From Clostridiales bacterium (GTDB taxonomy: Bacteria; Bacillota; Clostridia; Christensenellales; CAG-138): DNA of 64,000 nucleotides. Position numbers and translations under genes: made by a program. The stretch's first letter is position 1. The number at the start of each line of letters is the position of its first letter. Under the pieces are notes generated by a model. That model had not been told where the DNA came from and did not search any database. It worked only from the letters and a program-made list of their open reading frames with translations. The stretch lies in assembly GCA_019416935.1 (NCBI GenBank), contig DXWI01000010.1, positions 1-64,000 on the forward strand. The letters run 5' to 3'. Positions 41,881 through 51,170 of the stretch are shown here, in pieces.

Positions 41881-43440
41881 ATGAAAAAGCTACTCGTTCT
41901 CACCTTGGTACTGGCAATGATCTTTGGATGTATTGCCTGTACCGCAAAGCCGGCCGCAACCAATGATGTAAAAGAAATCGTCATTGGTGAGTACTCTGAT
42001 GTGGCTAACGTTGCTGCTTGGATGATTCGTACTGGAGGAGATAAATCCGACTGGGTGTACACGATTTATGAGCCACTATTTACGATGTCTCCCGAGGGAA
42101 ATGTAATTCCTTATCTGGCAGAGTCTCTTGATACAGATGCAGATAACATGACCTATACTGTTAATCTGCGTGACGATGTCTATTTCTCTGATGGTTCTAA
42201 GCTGGATGCAGATGCTCTGCTCTGGAACTTTGAAAACTTTAAGGAGAATGGTTTGACTGCTTCTACGCACTTTGGTACTGTCGATCATTTCGAGAAGGTT
42301 TCTGATAAGGCAGTTAAGATTGTGATGGAGACCTGGAGTTCCCAGATTCCTTACTCTCTTTGCTCTGCCGCGGGCTTGATGTATTCCAAGAAAGCTTTTG
42401 AGGAGCATGGATTTGACTGGTGTCTCCAGAATCCCGTCGGCACAGGTGCATATCTTCTGAAAGAGTGGATTACTGATGATCACAAGACCTTTGTCCTGAA
42501 TGATAACTATTGGAATAAGGCAAACGTCAAGCCTGAAATTGCCCAGATTACCATCAAGGTTATTCCCGACCAGACCACTGCACAGGCAGCAATGCTCAAT
42601 GGTGAACTGGATGTGTTTGGCGGTGATTACGAGTTTACCAAGACAATGGAGGCTGAGGGATTTCAGCGTATTTCCACCCAGATGTGGTACTACTCTGATA
42701 TGCTTGTTTTTGCAAGTGCAAATGAAGGCACTCCCATGGCCGATGAGCGCGTCCGTAAGGCTATCTGCTATGCAATCAATAGTGAAGAAATCCAGGAAAC
42801 CATTAACCAAGGTATGTCTCTGTTGACCAATCAGTATGCAATCGAAGGCACTCCCTTCTATAGCGATGAAGTGGAAGGCTACGGCTATGATCCTGAAAAG
42901 GCAAAGGCACTTCTTGCTGATGCCGGTTATCCTGATGGCTTTAAGACCAAGATTTATACCGGTACTGATTTGAATCTGAACAACCTGATGATCGCCGTAC
43001 AGGGCTATCTTGCCGAAGTTGGGATTGATGCGGAGCTTGTTTATCACGATGTTTCCATCTGGAGTTCCAAGACCGTTTACTCCATTGAAGATGGTATGGT
43101 AATGGTCTGCCATGGGTTTGGCACTAATCTGGTTAATCAGGCTGTATCTAACTTCTCAAAAATGTCCGTACAGGGTGTTGGCATGCTGAAGGACAGCGCC
43201 ATCCATCCTGACGATGTGGATGAGGCTTTGATGAACGCGCTCTCTGCTAAGGATAACGATACCATGCTTAAGGAGTTCCATAAGGCATCCAAGCTGATTA
43301 TTGACGACTATTGCTTGATGTATCCTGTTGACAGTGATTCCTATAGCTGGCTGAATATGCGCAACACCTTTAATGATAACGGTTGCTTTGGAACGCTGAC
43401 CGAATATTTTAACTACGCATTACTTACCGTTAGCAAATAA
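41881..43440 (+). CDS. Dpp/Opp-type ABC transporter solute-binding lipoprotein
   Basis: A 519-residue extracellular lipoprotein of the SBP_bac_5 family. The signal peptide ends in the lipobox GCIAC (Cys20). The mature protein shows the family's YEPLFTMSPEGNVIPYLAESL, NLRDDVYFSDGSKLDADALLWNF and NPVGTGAYLLKEW motifs. The ligand could be a peptide, nickel chelate, opine or an organic acid; specificity cannot be read. GGAGG precedes the ATG. It is first in a dpp-type operon, with an RNA hairpin directly behind it. Confidence 0.92.
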   Translation: MKKLLVLTLVLAMIFGCIACTAKPAATNDVKEIVIGEYSDVANVAAWMIRTGGDKSDWVYTIYEPLFTMSPEGNVIPYLAESLDTDADNMTYTVNLRDDVYFSDGSKLDADALLWNFENFKENGLTASTHFGTVDHFEKVSDKAVKIVMETWSSQIPYSLCSAAGLMYSKKAFEEHGFDWCLQNPVGTGAYLLKEWITDDHKTFVLNDNYWNKANVKPEIAQITIKVIPDQTTAQAAMLNGELDVFGGDYEFTKTMEAEGFQRISTQMWYYSDMLVFASANEGTPMADERVRKAICYAINSEEIQETINQGMSLLTNQYAIEGTPFYSDEVEGYGYDPEKAKALLADAGYPDGFKTKIYTGTDLNLNNLMIAVQGYLAEVGIDAELVYHDVSIWSSKTVYSIEDGMVMVCHGFGTNLVNQAVSNFSKMSVQGVGMLKDSAIHPDDVDEALMNALSAKDNDTMLKEFHKASKLIIDDYCLMYPVDSDSYSWLNMRNTFNDNGCFGTLTEYFNYALLTVSK

Positions 43441-43459
43441 GAATTGATTTTGATTACAT

Positions 43460-43485
43460 CTCCCACCCAAGAGATTGGGTGGGAG
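43460..43485 (+). promoter_or_regulatory. Intercistronic stem-loop behind the binding-protein gene
   Basis: CTCCCACCCAA/TTGGGTGGGAG (43460-43470 and 43475-43485) with GAGA loop and no T-run. Such stems protect the upstream message and set the usual excess of binding protein over permease. Confidence 0.7.
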
Positions 43486-43514
43486 GTATTTAGTAAGAAA
43501 TCTCTGGAGGCAAT

Positions 43515-44480
43515 ATGGGAAATTCATTTACCGCCTATGCCATCAAAAAAATACTTAATGCCTTTTTTTCTATTTTTTTGATTTCAGTTGCTATTTTTTT
43601 GCTGGTACATATCATTCCCGGCGACCCGGTTCGCGCTATGCTCGGTTATGATGCCGATGAGGCCGCGGTACAGGCTGTCAGGACCAGGCTAAATATGGAT
43701 AAGCCCCTTGTGGAGCAGTATTTTATCTGGGCGTCTAATTTCTTGCAGGGAGAGTTTGGAACTTCTCTTGTGTTAAATAAGGATATTGCTGAATTAATCT
43801 GGACCCGTATCCCGGTTTCTCTTGCTATTACCATTCCTTCTTTTATTATTGCGAATATCATTGCTATTATTATTGGTATTATCAGCGCGACAAAGAGGGG
43901 TTCCTTTGTTGACCAGTTTTTGACCGTGTGTACTACCGCATTTGCCGGCATGCCGGATTTCTGGATTGGCATCATGCTGATGTTTCTCTTCAGCGTAAAG
44001 CTTCGCTGGCTGCCCACCATGGGATATGTAAGCCCGCTGGCAGATTTTGGAGAGTATGTCAGGCATGCAGCACTGCCGGTTATGGTGAACACGATAGTTT
44101 CTTTTGCCTGGACATCAAGACAGGTTCGTACCAGCATGCTGGATGTGCTGAATCAGGATTATATCCGCACCGCAAGGGCAAATGGCGTGCCCAAGAATAC
44201 AATTTATTATAAGCACGCCCTCCGTAATACGTTAGTCCCCATCGTAACGCTTCTTGTAATTCAGGTTCGTTCCTTGGTTGGCGGATCTCTTTTGATTGAG
44301 CAGATTTTTTCCATCGCTGGTATGGGAAGGTTGATTTATACTTCTGTTACAGGAAATGATTTCCTTGTAATTCAGGCAATCACGATGATTATTGCTATCT
44401 TTGTTATCTTCTGCAATCTGCTGCTTGATTTCTCCTACGGATTAATTGATCCGCGTGTCAGAATAGGAGGAAAGAAATAA
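43515..44480 (+). CDS. Dpp/Opp-type ABC permease, DppB-like
   Basis: A 321-residue inner membrane subunit with about six helices. The N-terminal segment AIFLLVHIIPGDPVRAMLG and the family block PLVEQYFIWASNFLQGEFG are typical of the first permease. The EAA-type cytoplasmic loop contacting the ATPase is DYIRTARANGVPKNTIYYKHALRN. It forms the translocation channel with the next gene product, which follows with no gap. Confidence 0.93.
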   Translation: MGNSFTAYAIKKILNAFFSIFLISVAIFLLVHIIPGDPVRAMLGYDADEAAVQAVRTRLNMDKPLVEQYFIWASNFLQGEFGTSLVLNKDIAELIWTRIPVSLAITIPSFIIANIIAIIIGIISATKRGSFVDQFLTVCTTAFAGMPDFWIGIMLMFLFSVKLRWLPTMGYVSPLADFGEYVRHAALPVMVNTIVSFAWTSRQVRTSMLDVLNQDYIRTARANGVPKNTIYYKHALRNTLVPIVTLLVIQVRSLVGGSLLIEQIFSIAGMGRLIYTSVTGNDFLVIQAITMIIAIFVIFCNLLLDFSYGLIDPRVRIGGKK

Positions 44481-45338
44481 ATGGCTAAAAAGAAAGTTAA
44501 AAACGAGAAACTTCAGGTTTTCTTTTCCCGCGGGCCGATTGTGTATCTGGCACTGGCAATTATCATCACTTTTATTATTATGGCAGTGTTTGCTGATGTG
44601 CTTGCTCCCCATAATCCTAATCTGAATAGCTTAAAGGATAAGCTTCTCCGTGCTTCTTCAGAGCATCCTTTCGGAACTGATATCTTTGGACGCGATGTAT
44701 TCTCAAGATTATTGTTTGGAGCCAGGGTATCAATTGTTGCAAGCTTTTCAGCCTGTGCATTTGCTGCCATCATTGGTATGATTTTGGGTCTGTTGGCAGG
44801 CTATTATCAGGGATTTATTGCAAGGATTATTCTTCGGTATGTTGACCTGCAGTTATCCATTCCACCAATGCTGTTCACGGTTATTCTGGGCATGGTACTT
44901 GGCCGCGGCATGATTGGCCTGATAATTGCCTTGGGCTTTGGTATGATCCCGAGCTTTGTGCGCCTGATGTACAGCACGGTTATTTCGCTCAGGGATTCCG
45001 ACTTTGTTGTGGCCCTCAAGATTGGTAATGTGAAGGACTTCAGGATTATCTTTGCGCATCTTCTGCCAAACACATTTGCTCCCATGATTACAATGTTTGC
45101 CATGAACCTTGGTGGAACGATTTTGCTGGAATCTACCATCAGCTACATTGGCCTTGGTATTCAGCAACCGATTGCTTCTTGGGGAAACATGGTTTCAGAT
45201 GGACAGAAGTATCTGCTGACCAATCCATCGCTATGCGTCATACCTGGTATTTGCATCATTCTGCTGACGGTTGCGTTTAACATTATTGGAGATAGCTTTG
45301 CAGATGCATTTGATCCGAAGCTGAGGGGGAAACTGTAA
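44481..45338 (+). CDS. Dpp/Opp-type ABC permease, DppC-like
   Basis: A 285-residue second permease. The N-terminal PHNPNLNSLKDKLLRASSEHPFGTDIFGRDVFSRLLFGAR-type block (here split as SSEHPFGTDIFGRDVFSRLL) is diagnostic of DppC/OppC. The EAA loop is DFVVALKIGNVKDFRIIFAHLLPN, although its usual Gly/Ala signature is slightly altered. It begins directly after the previous stop and ends overlapping the ATPase start by one base (TAATG). Confidence 0.93.
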   Translation: MAKKKVKNEKLQVFFSRGPIVYLALAIIITFIIMAVFADVLAPHNPNLNSLKDKLLRASSEHPFGTDIFGRDVFSRLLFGARVSIVASFSACAFAAIIGMILGLLAGYYQGFIARIILRYVDLQLSIPPMLFTVILGMVLGRGMIGLIIALGFGMIPSFVRLMYSTVISLRDSDFVVALKIGNVKDFRIIFAHLLPNTFAPMITMFAMNLGGTILLESTISYIGLGIQQPIASWGNMVSDGQKYLLTNPSLCVIPGICIILLTVAFNIIGDSFADAFDPKLRGKL

Positions 45339-46333
45339 TGGAAAACAAGCATTTACTGGAAGTAAATAATCTGAAGGTTTCGTTTTTCAGTGGTGGTGCA
45401 GAGGTGAAAGCTGTTGGCGGAGTTTCCTATTATGTGGATAAGGGGGAGGTAATTGCCGTGGTCGGTGAATCCGGATGTGGCAAATCTGTTACCCAGATGT
45501 CTACGTTGCAGCTGATTCAGCCTCCTCGCGGCAAAATTCTGGACGGGGAAATCCTTTTTGAAGGAGGTAATTTGTTAAAGTATGGGCCCGATAGCAAGGA
45601 GATGCAGCAGATTCGCGGTTCGAAAATCTCCATGGTATTCCAGGAGCCTATGACAAGCCTGAATCCCGTTTATACGATTGGCGCGCAGATCAGCGAAGTC
45701 ATTCGCCTGCATCGCAATGTTTCAAAACAGGAAGCTTGGGCAATGGGAACCGAGGCATTACGCACCGTAGGCATACCGGAACCAAAAGCACGCATGAAGA
45801 ACTACCCTCACGAGATGAGCGGCGGTATGCGTCAGCGTGTGCTGATTGCCATCGCGGTTGCCTGTAATTCCAAACTGATTATTGCTGATGAGCCAACAAC
45901 GGCTCTGGATGTCACCACGCAGGCCCAGGTCATGGAACTGATGATGGACGTGGTAAAGAAGTTTGGTACTTCGTTGATTATCGTTACCCATAACCTTGGC
46001 CTTGTGGCAAGGTATGCACAACGCATCTATGTCATGTACGCAGGTCGTGTTGTGGAGTCCGGATATACGAGGGATATCCTGAAGAATCCTGCACATCCCT
46101 ATACGAAGGGCTTGCTAAATTCCGTCCCGAGAATGAAGGGTAACAAAAATAAGGATCTTATTCCCATTGATGGCATGCCTCCGAAGTTGGACCAGCTGAC
46201 AGATGCCTGCTCCTTCTGCCCACGTTGCCCCTATGCCACTAAAGACTGTTCAGGTAAGGCATTCCCGCAGTTAGTGAAGGTGGGAGAAAATCATTTTGCT
46301 GCATGTCACCTGTGCGTAAAGGAGGATGCCTGA
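45338..46333 (+). CDS. Dpp/Opp-type ABC ATPase, DppD-like
   Basis: A 331-residue ATPase. Walker A GESGCGKSV (near residue 44), Q-loop FQEPMTSLNP, signature MSGGMRQRVLIAIA, Walker B LIIADEPTTALD and switch HNL are all present. The C-terminal oligopeptide-transporter extension with CSFCPRCPYATKDC is typical of DppD/DppF and, in relatives, binds a 4Fe-4S cluster. It pairs with the next ATPase; stop and start overlap (TGATG). Confidence 0.94.
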   Translation: MENKHLLEVNNLKVSFFSGGAEVKAVGGVSYYVDKGEVIAVVGESGCGKSVTQMSTLQLIQPPRGKILDGEILFEGGNLLKYGPDSKEMQQIRGSKISMVFQEPMTSLNPVYTIGAQISEVIRLHRNVSKQEAWAMGTEALRTVGIPEPKARMKNYPHEMSGGMRQRVLIAIAVACNSKLIIADEPTTALDVTTQAQVMELMMDVVKKFGTSLIIVTHNLGLVARYAQRIYVMYAGRVVESGYTRDILKNPAHPYTKGLLNSVPRMKGNKNKDLIPIDGMPPKLDQLTDACSFCPRCPYATKDCSGKAFPQLVKVGENHFAACHLCVKEDA

Positions 46334-47331
46334 TGGAAGCGAAAAAGGAACCGATCCTTGAGGTAAGGAATTTAAAGACATATTTCCCGTTGAAGAAGGG
46401 GTTAATTCCAAAGGTATACGACTATGTGAAGGCTGTGGATGGCGTCAGCTTTTCCATTGAGGAAGGAAAAACCTTTGGTCTGGTGGGAGAATCTGGATGT
46501 GGCAAAACTACCACCGGAAAAACCATTTTGCGGATATTGAAGGCAACGGATGGTGAAGTGATTTACCAAGGAAAGAATACCTTGAAGATGTCCGATAAGG
46601 AGTATGCAAAGATAAAACGCCAGTTGCTACTTATCTTCCAGGATCCTTATGGGTCTTTGGATCCACGGCAGACTGCTTTTTCCATTGTGAAAGAAATGTA
46701 TGAAGCAGACGGAAAACCGCATACCAAGAAAGAGAGCGATAAACGCGTTAAAGAACTATTCCGTCAGGTTGGTCTGCCAGAGGAAATGGGCGACCGTTAT
46801 CCCCATGAGATGAGTGGCGGTCAGCGGCAACGTCTGGGTATTGCTCGTGCGCTTTCCTGCAATCCCAAGATTATCGTGTGTGATGAGCCTGTTTCCGCAC
46901 TGGATGTTTCCATCCAGGCGCAGGTCATAAACCTGTTTAAAAAGCTCCAGCGTGAGCTTGGGCTGACATATATTTTCATCGCCCATGACTTGGCCGTAGT
47001 ACGCCATATTGCGGACAAGATTGCCATAATGTACCTTGGGCGAATTGTGGAAACCATGGATGCTGAGGAACTTGCCGAGGAGCCAATGCACCCATACTCC
47101 ATTGCACTGCTGTCTGCCGTGCCTGAAGTGGATTATGACCTGGAGCGGGGTAAGGAACGTATCATGCTGGAGGGAGAAATTCCCAGTCCAATTCATGCAC
47201 CGTCTGGATGCTCCTTCCATCCAAGATGCCCGTATGCAACGGATCTTTGTAAGCAGGAATGTCCTTCATTAAAGGAGATTAAGCCGGGGCATATGGTTGC
47301 CTGTCACAATATTGATAAAGTGAGGAGATAA
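46333..47331 (+). CDS. Dpp/Opp-type ABC ATPase, DppF-like
   Basis: A 332-residue second ATPase. Walker [11 protein letters not shown]-loop [12 protein letters not shown], signature [15 protein letters not shown], Walker [13 protein letters not shown] and the cysteine-containing tail [14 protein letters not shown] are complete. The ATG at 46333 overlaps the DppD stop by one base; an in-frame GTG-type start 30 nt upstream is inside that gene and unlikely. The operon continues three bases later with the lyase genes. Confidence 0.94.
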   Translation: MEAKKEPILEVRNLKTYFPLKKGLIPKVYDYVKAVDGVSFSIEEGKTFGLVGESGCGKTTTGKTILRILKATDGEVIYQGKNTLKMSDKEYAKIKRQLLLIFQDPYGSLDPRQTAFSIVKEMYEADGKPHTKKESDKRVKELFRQVGLPEEMGDRYPHEMSGGQRQRLGIARALSCNPKIIVCDEPVSALDVSIQAQVINLFKKLQRELGLTYIFIAHDLAVVRHIADKIAIMYLGRIVETMDAEELAEEPMHPYSIALLSAVPEVDYDLERGKERIMLEGEIPSPIHAPSGCSFHPRCPYATDLCKQECPSLKEIKPGHMVACHNIDKVRR

Positions 47332-47334
47332 AAA

Positions 47335-48282
47335 ATGCCGCCTGTAAAAACATTACGAAAAATGCTCAAAGAAGGGGAGTTTGTCTGGGCTCCCTGTGTA
47401 TATGACTGTGTCAGCGCCCGTTGTGCAGAGATTGTTGGCTATAATGCTGTGCTGCTTTCCAGCTGTGAGATGGATTTTGCATTAAATGGTATTCCCGCTG
47501 GGCTTGCAAACTGGGAGGAGTATATCTGGGTTGCCGGCAGGATTGCTCAGTCTACAAAGATACCTCTGATTGTGGATGGAGATAACCTTGGTGGAACGCC
47601 GATGCAGGTATACCGCAACGCAAAGCGCCTGGCACAGGCAGGTGTTCAGGCAATATCCGTGGAGGATACTATTGGCAATGGTATTAACTGCGGCTATCAC
47701 TATGCAAGTGGTGAAGGCTTTTTGACGGCAGAAGAATGGGCAACAAACGTTCGTGCTGCCGTGGATGGCGTTGCAGGAACTGACTGCATGATTATTGCAC
47801 GTACGGACTGTAAGGGCGGCGGTGCCGAAGAAACCGGTGATTATGCTTTTGAGGGGATGGGACTTGAGGAAGCAATTCACAGGGCAATCCTTGGTCATGA
47901 AGCCGGTGCGGAAATCACCATGATTCAGAATATTTGCCATGCGGACTGTAAGGATGAGTGCATGGAAATTGTGAAGCGTGTGCCGGGGTATAGGTTCTAT
48001 CCAGATATCCATGCTTCTGGTAACAAGAGCGACGTCACGCTGGAGGAACTCAAGGAGTGGGGCTTCCATCTGGTATCCAACCATGCAGCCATGAAGGGCG
48101 CTACAAAGGGTATGCTGGAGTACTTATATAAAAACTATGAGAACAGGAATTCGGTTTACTCTGAAAACGATGAATTTTATGGCCTCGGTCATGTGTTTAC
48201 CCCCTTTGTATTTGAAGAGTGGATTGAGCGTGACCAGAACTTTATGCAATACAGGGAAGATTTGATGAAAAAGAAAAAATGA
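47335..48282 (+). CDS. Isocitrate lyase/PEP phosphomutase family protein, copy 1
   Basis: A 315-residue TIM-barrel lyase of the ICL/PEPM superfamily (methylisocitrate lyase, dimethylmalate lyase, PEP mutase and phosphonopyruvate hydrolase relatives). Mg-ligand and catalytic motifs are present: VDGDNLGG near residue 80, SVEDTIG and IARTDCKGG. The mobile gating loop, KxCGH in isocitrate-type lyases, reads INCGYHYASGEG, so the reaction cannot be assigned. Expected chemistry is C-C (or C-P) bond cleavage next to a carboxylate. It starts three bases after the importer ATPase and overlaps the next gene by ATGA. Confidence 0.87.
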   Translation: MPPVKTLRKMLKEGEFVWAPCVYDCVSARCAEIVGYNAVLLSSCEMDFALNGIPAGLANWEEYIWVAGRIAQSTKIPLIVDGDNLGGTPMQVYRNAKRLAQAGVQAISVEDTIGNGINCGYHYASGEGFLTAEEWATNVRAAVDGVAGTDCMIIARTDCKGGGAEETGDYAFEGMGLEEAIHRAILGHEAGAEITMIQNICHADCKDECMEIVKRVPGYRFYPDIHASGNKSDVTLEELKEWGFHLVSNHAAMKGATKGMLEYLYKNYENRNSVYSENDEFYGLGHVFTPFVFEEWIERDQNFMQYREDLMKKKK

Positions 48283-49052
48283 AGCCGATATTTTATCCAC
48301 AGGTTCCCCATAATGCAAAAAAATGGATAGCCGTTGCATATGATTATATTTCGGCATTGGTTGCAGAACGCTGTGGTATGCAGGGGATTTTGTTAGGCCT
48401 TGATGCGGTGAAGGAAAGCCTTTATGGCACACGGGCAGCGGAAGTATCCTTTGATACACTGCTGCAGCTGGTGAGTAATCTCCATACTGCTACTGCTCTT
48501 GAAATTTATGTAGAGCTGCCAGTAACCTGTGATGATTGCCCTGACTCTGTGCGCTATCGGGCAGAACGCCTGAAAATAGCAGGGGCAAAGGGAATTGCTA
48601 TTGCACAGATGACATCGCTGGAGCGCTGGAAAAAGCAGTTGGCTTCTGTGGCAGAGTGTGGTCTTGTTGCAATAGCCTTCGTAAAGAAAGTAGATAAAGC
48701 AGCGTTGCAGACACTTGTTTTGGATGAGCAGATTTTCGTTCTTGCCGCTGATTTTGCGGGGGTGAAGAGGAACGAAAGATGTGTGCTGTATTGCAATGAT
48801 GTAGATGCCTGCACATCGATAGCGGCTATGGCTGACCAATGCGTCCTGGATTTTGCATTAACAGGAACGCAGGAAGGCCTCTGTCTGTTTGCTGCGCACA
48901 CCATGAAGGACAGGAATACCGTATTCCATGACCAGCACGATTTTGATGGGGATCTGAATGGTCATGATTACCATGAAATATTTGACTTTGGCAATAGATG
49001 GATTGCTATGGAGGACTCCTTTATAGATACAGAAAGGAGACTAAAGTCATGA
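48279..49052 (+). CDS. Isocitrate lyase/PEP mutase paralogue without catalytic motifs (copy 2)
   Basis: A 257-residue protein that aligns with its neighbours (AYDYISALVAERCGMQGILL against VYDCVSARCAEIVGYNAVLL). The VDGDxxG metal site is VELPVTCDD, the VEDT position is AIAQM, and the IARTD strand is AIAFVKK. All three catalytic elements are thus lost, while the barrel's hydrophobic pattern and the frame are intact. I infer a pseudoenzyme, perhaps a structural partner of copies 1 or 3. Both ends overlap neighbours by ATGA, arguing against random decay. Confidence 0.75.
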   Translation: MKPIFYPQVPHNAKKWIAVAYDYISALVAERCGMQGILLGLDAVKESLYGTRAAEVSFDTLLQLVSNLHTATALEIYVELPVTCDDCPDSVRYRAERLKIAGAKGIAIAQMTSLERWKKQLASVAECGLVAIAFVKKVDKAALQTLVLDEQIFVLAADFAGVKRNERCVLYCNDVDACTSIAAMADQCVLDFALTGTQEGLCLFAAHTMKDRNTVFHDQHDFDGDLNGHDYHEIFDFGNRWIAMEDSFIDTERRLKS

Positions 49053-49834
49053 TATTGAAGGAACAGTTAGGGAAACAACAGGTATTCTGTCCTTGCATCT
49101 ATGACTGTATCACTGCAAAGGTTGCGGAGGACTCCGGATTTGGTGCAGCACTGGTAAGTGGAGGCGGAATTGCCTATAGCTGGCTGGGACTGCCTGATCT
49201 TGCCATGCTGACGGCTGATGATATCGTACGGGCAACCGAGAGAATTGCTGCTTGTGTAAAAATTCCGTTGGTTGTGGATACAGATGATGGCTACGGGGAA
49301 AGTCCTGTCGTGGTATACCGGACGGTGAAGCGTCTTGCAGAAGCTGGTGCCCAGGCGGTTACCATTGATGATTCTACAGGAATCAGAGGCTTTGAACGAT
49401 ATATCTATGCGGATATGGTCGGCAAGTCCTATTATCAGAGGGTCGTTTCCAGGAAAGCGTGGTTAACGAAAATTGTTGCAGCGGTGGAAGCCTGTAAGGG
49501 GACAGATTGCTTTGTGATAGCAAGAACGGAGTGTTACTCGCAATATGGAAAAGAGGAAATGCGGCAAAGGCTGGTTCTGTCCCGCAAGGCAGGGGCGATG
49601 ATGACCCTTGTGTGTGACGGGATGGAAAACGAACAGGATGCCCACGAAATAGCTGCGTATGACGGCGGATGGAAGATGTGGCCGGATTACTATTCTGTAG
49701 ATGGGAAGCCATCAGCGGATATCGATGCTTTAAAGGAAATGGATTTTAACCTGGTTACGATGCACGTGTTTGAGAAAGCGGCATTATATGGCATGTTTGC
49801 CAAGGGTAAAAAGTTTATCGAGGTATTGAAATGA
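49049..49834 (+). CDS. Isocitrate lyase/PEP phosphomutase family protein, copy 3
   Basis: A 261-residue ICL/PEPM-family lyase. Visible are CIYDCITAKVAEDSGFGAALVSGGG, the metal motif VDTDDGYG near residue 74, TIDDSTG at the usual VED position and IARTECYSQ. The gating loop (GIRGFERYIYADMVGKSYY) lacks KxCGH, again a non-standard subtype. The ATG at 49049 has AAAGGAG upstream and overlaps copy 2 by ATGA. It is followed, again by ATGA, by the MFS transporter. Confidence 0.86.
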   Translation: MILKEQLGKQQVFCPCIYDCITAKVAEDSGFGAALVSGGGIAYSWLGLPDLAMLTADDIVRATERIAACVKIPLVVDTDDGYGESPVVVYRTVKRLAEAGAQAVTIDDSTGIRGFERYIYADMVGKSYYQRVVSRKAWLTKIVAAVEACKGTDCFVIARTECYSQYGKEEMRQRLVLSRKAGAMMTLVCDGMENEQDAHEIAAYDGGWKMWPDYYSVDGKPSADIDALKEMDFNLVTMHVFEKAALYGMFAKGKKFIEVLK

Positions 49835-51056
49835 GCAAAAAGAAATTCAGTGAAAAACAGTTTGCTGTGCTGGCAATCCTCGCCATGGAGTTTAATGGCC
49901 TCGCCATGAGTGCAGTCAGTCCGGCCCTTGCGGATATTGGTCGGGCATTTCCCAATGTGCCGCAGATGTTTATGTCTATACTGTCTACCCTGCCAGCGCT
50001 TATGTGCATTCCGGTTTCCGTGTTTGCAACAGGGCTGATTGGCAAGAGAATCACGTTCCGTAATCTTGCTATTATTGGTGTGGCGTTACAGTTGCTTGGC
50101 GGGCTGATGCCTATAATTTCTCAGACTTTTTATGAAATCCTGATTTGGCGCTGTATTTTCGGTATTGGCATGGGTATTATGGCCCCTATGGGATCAGCAT
50201 TGATGTTTGCCGTGTTTACAAAGGAAGAGGCGGAAATTCAGTCTAGCAGGGATACCATGGTGGCAAGTGTTGGGGCAGTGGTGTATCAACTCTTTGGTGG
50301 CATTCTGTGCGCTCAGTTTGGCTGGCGTAATACATTCTTTATTTACGCTCTTCTTATTCCTACTCTGACACTGACAATGATAGGCTTTGCGAAAATCAAA
50401 CTGGCAAATGAAAAGTTTCTGTTGAAAGGATCAGCAGAGAAAGATAATAAGCCAAAGGTGAAGCAACGCTACGGCACCGCTTTTTACGGGTGGTGTGCGC
50501 TATATGCATTGTATTGTATCTTATTTTATCCGCTGGTTACCGATTCTTCTGTGATTGTGCTAAATAACAGCTATGGCACGGCAGACTCGGTCTCCATCAT
50601 TCTGTCTGTGTATACACTATTTGGTGTGTTGGGGGGCTTATCTATCAATCTAAGAAGGTGCGGGAAATGAATTCCAAGATATTTGCTCCAATTTTTGCGA
50701 TTGGGGCTATAGCATTTGCTGTCATCACTGCTGCAAAGAATGTGCTCGCCATGACTATCGGAGCTGCCATTTTTGGCATTGGTTATGGAATGTTCACAGC
50801 AGCCATTGTAATCTTTGCTGGCTATTCTGTGCCTAAGGAACTCCGTATGGGGGTTATGGCAAGGATGCTTATTTTTACCGGTATCGGTGAATTTGTTTCT
50901 GCTTTTGTCATGGAGTTTGTGAAGACCACCGTTTTCCACTCCACTTACGAGCGTTTTAGCTTTTTGTTCAGTGCAATTGTGCTGGTGATTCTTGCCGTGG
51001 TATTTCTTATCAAGCCCAACAGCAAGCAGTTCCCCACGGATGTGTTCGTCAAATAA
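49831..51056 (+). pseudogene. MFS transporter split by a frameshift in a G run
   Basis: A ~408-residue major facilitator protein spread over two frames. The first (49831-50670) has nine or so helices including NLAIIGVALQLLGGLMPIIS. The second (from about 50637 to 51056) supplies the last ones (KIFAPIFAIGAIAFAVITAA). The switch lies at a run of six G (50631-50636); a seventh G would restore LGGLIYQSKKVREMNSK and one full-length protein. It could be a sequencing error, a phase-variable tract or true loss. It is the last gene of the lyase operon and probably moves the same compound or its product. Confidence 0.8.
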
Positions 51057-51170
51057 AAAGTAACGCAAAAGGGCACCAAAAAGTTCGCAGCATCAACATC
51101 GGGTGGGGAGTAGGAAGTGGTTTACAGGTAAGCAGGGTTTGTCTATGTGTGAATAATACGATAATGCACA

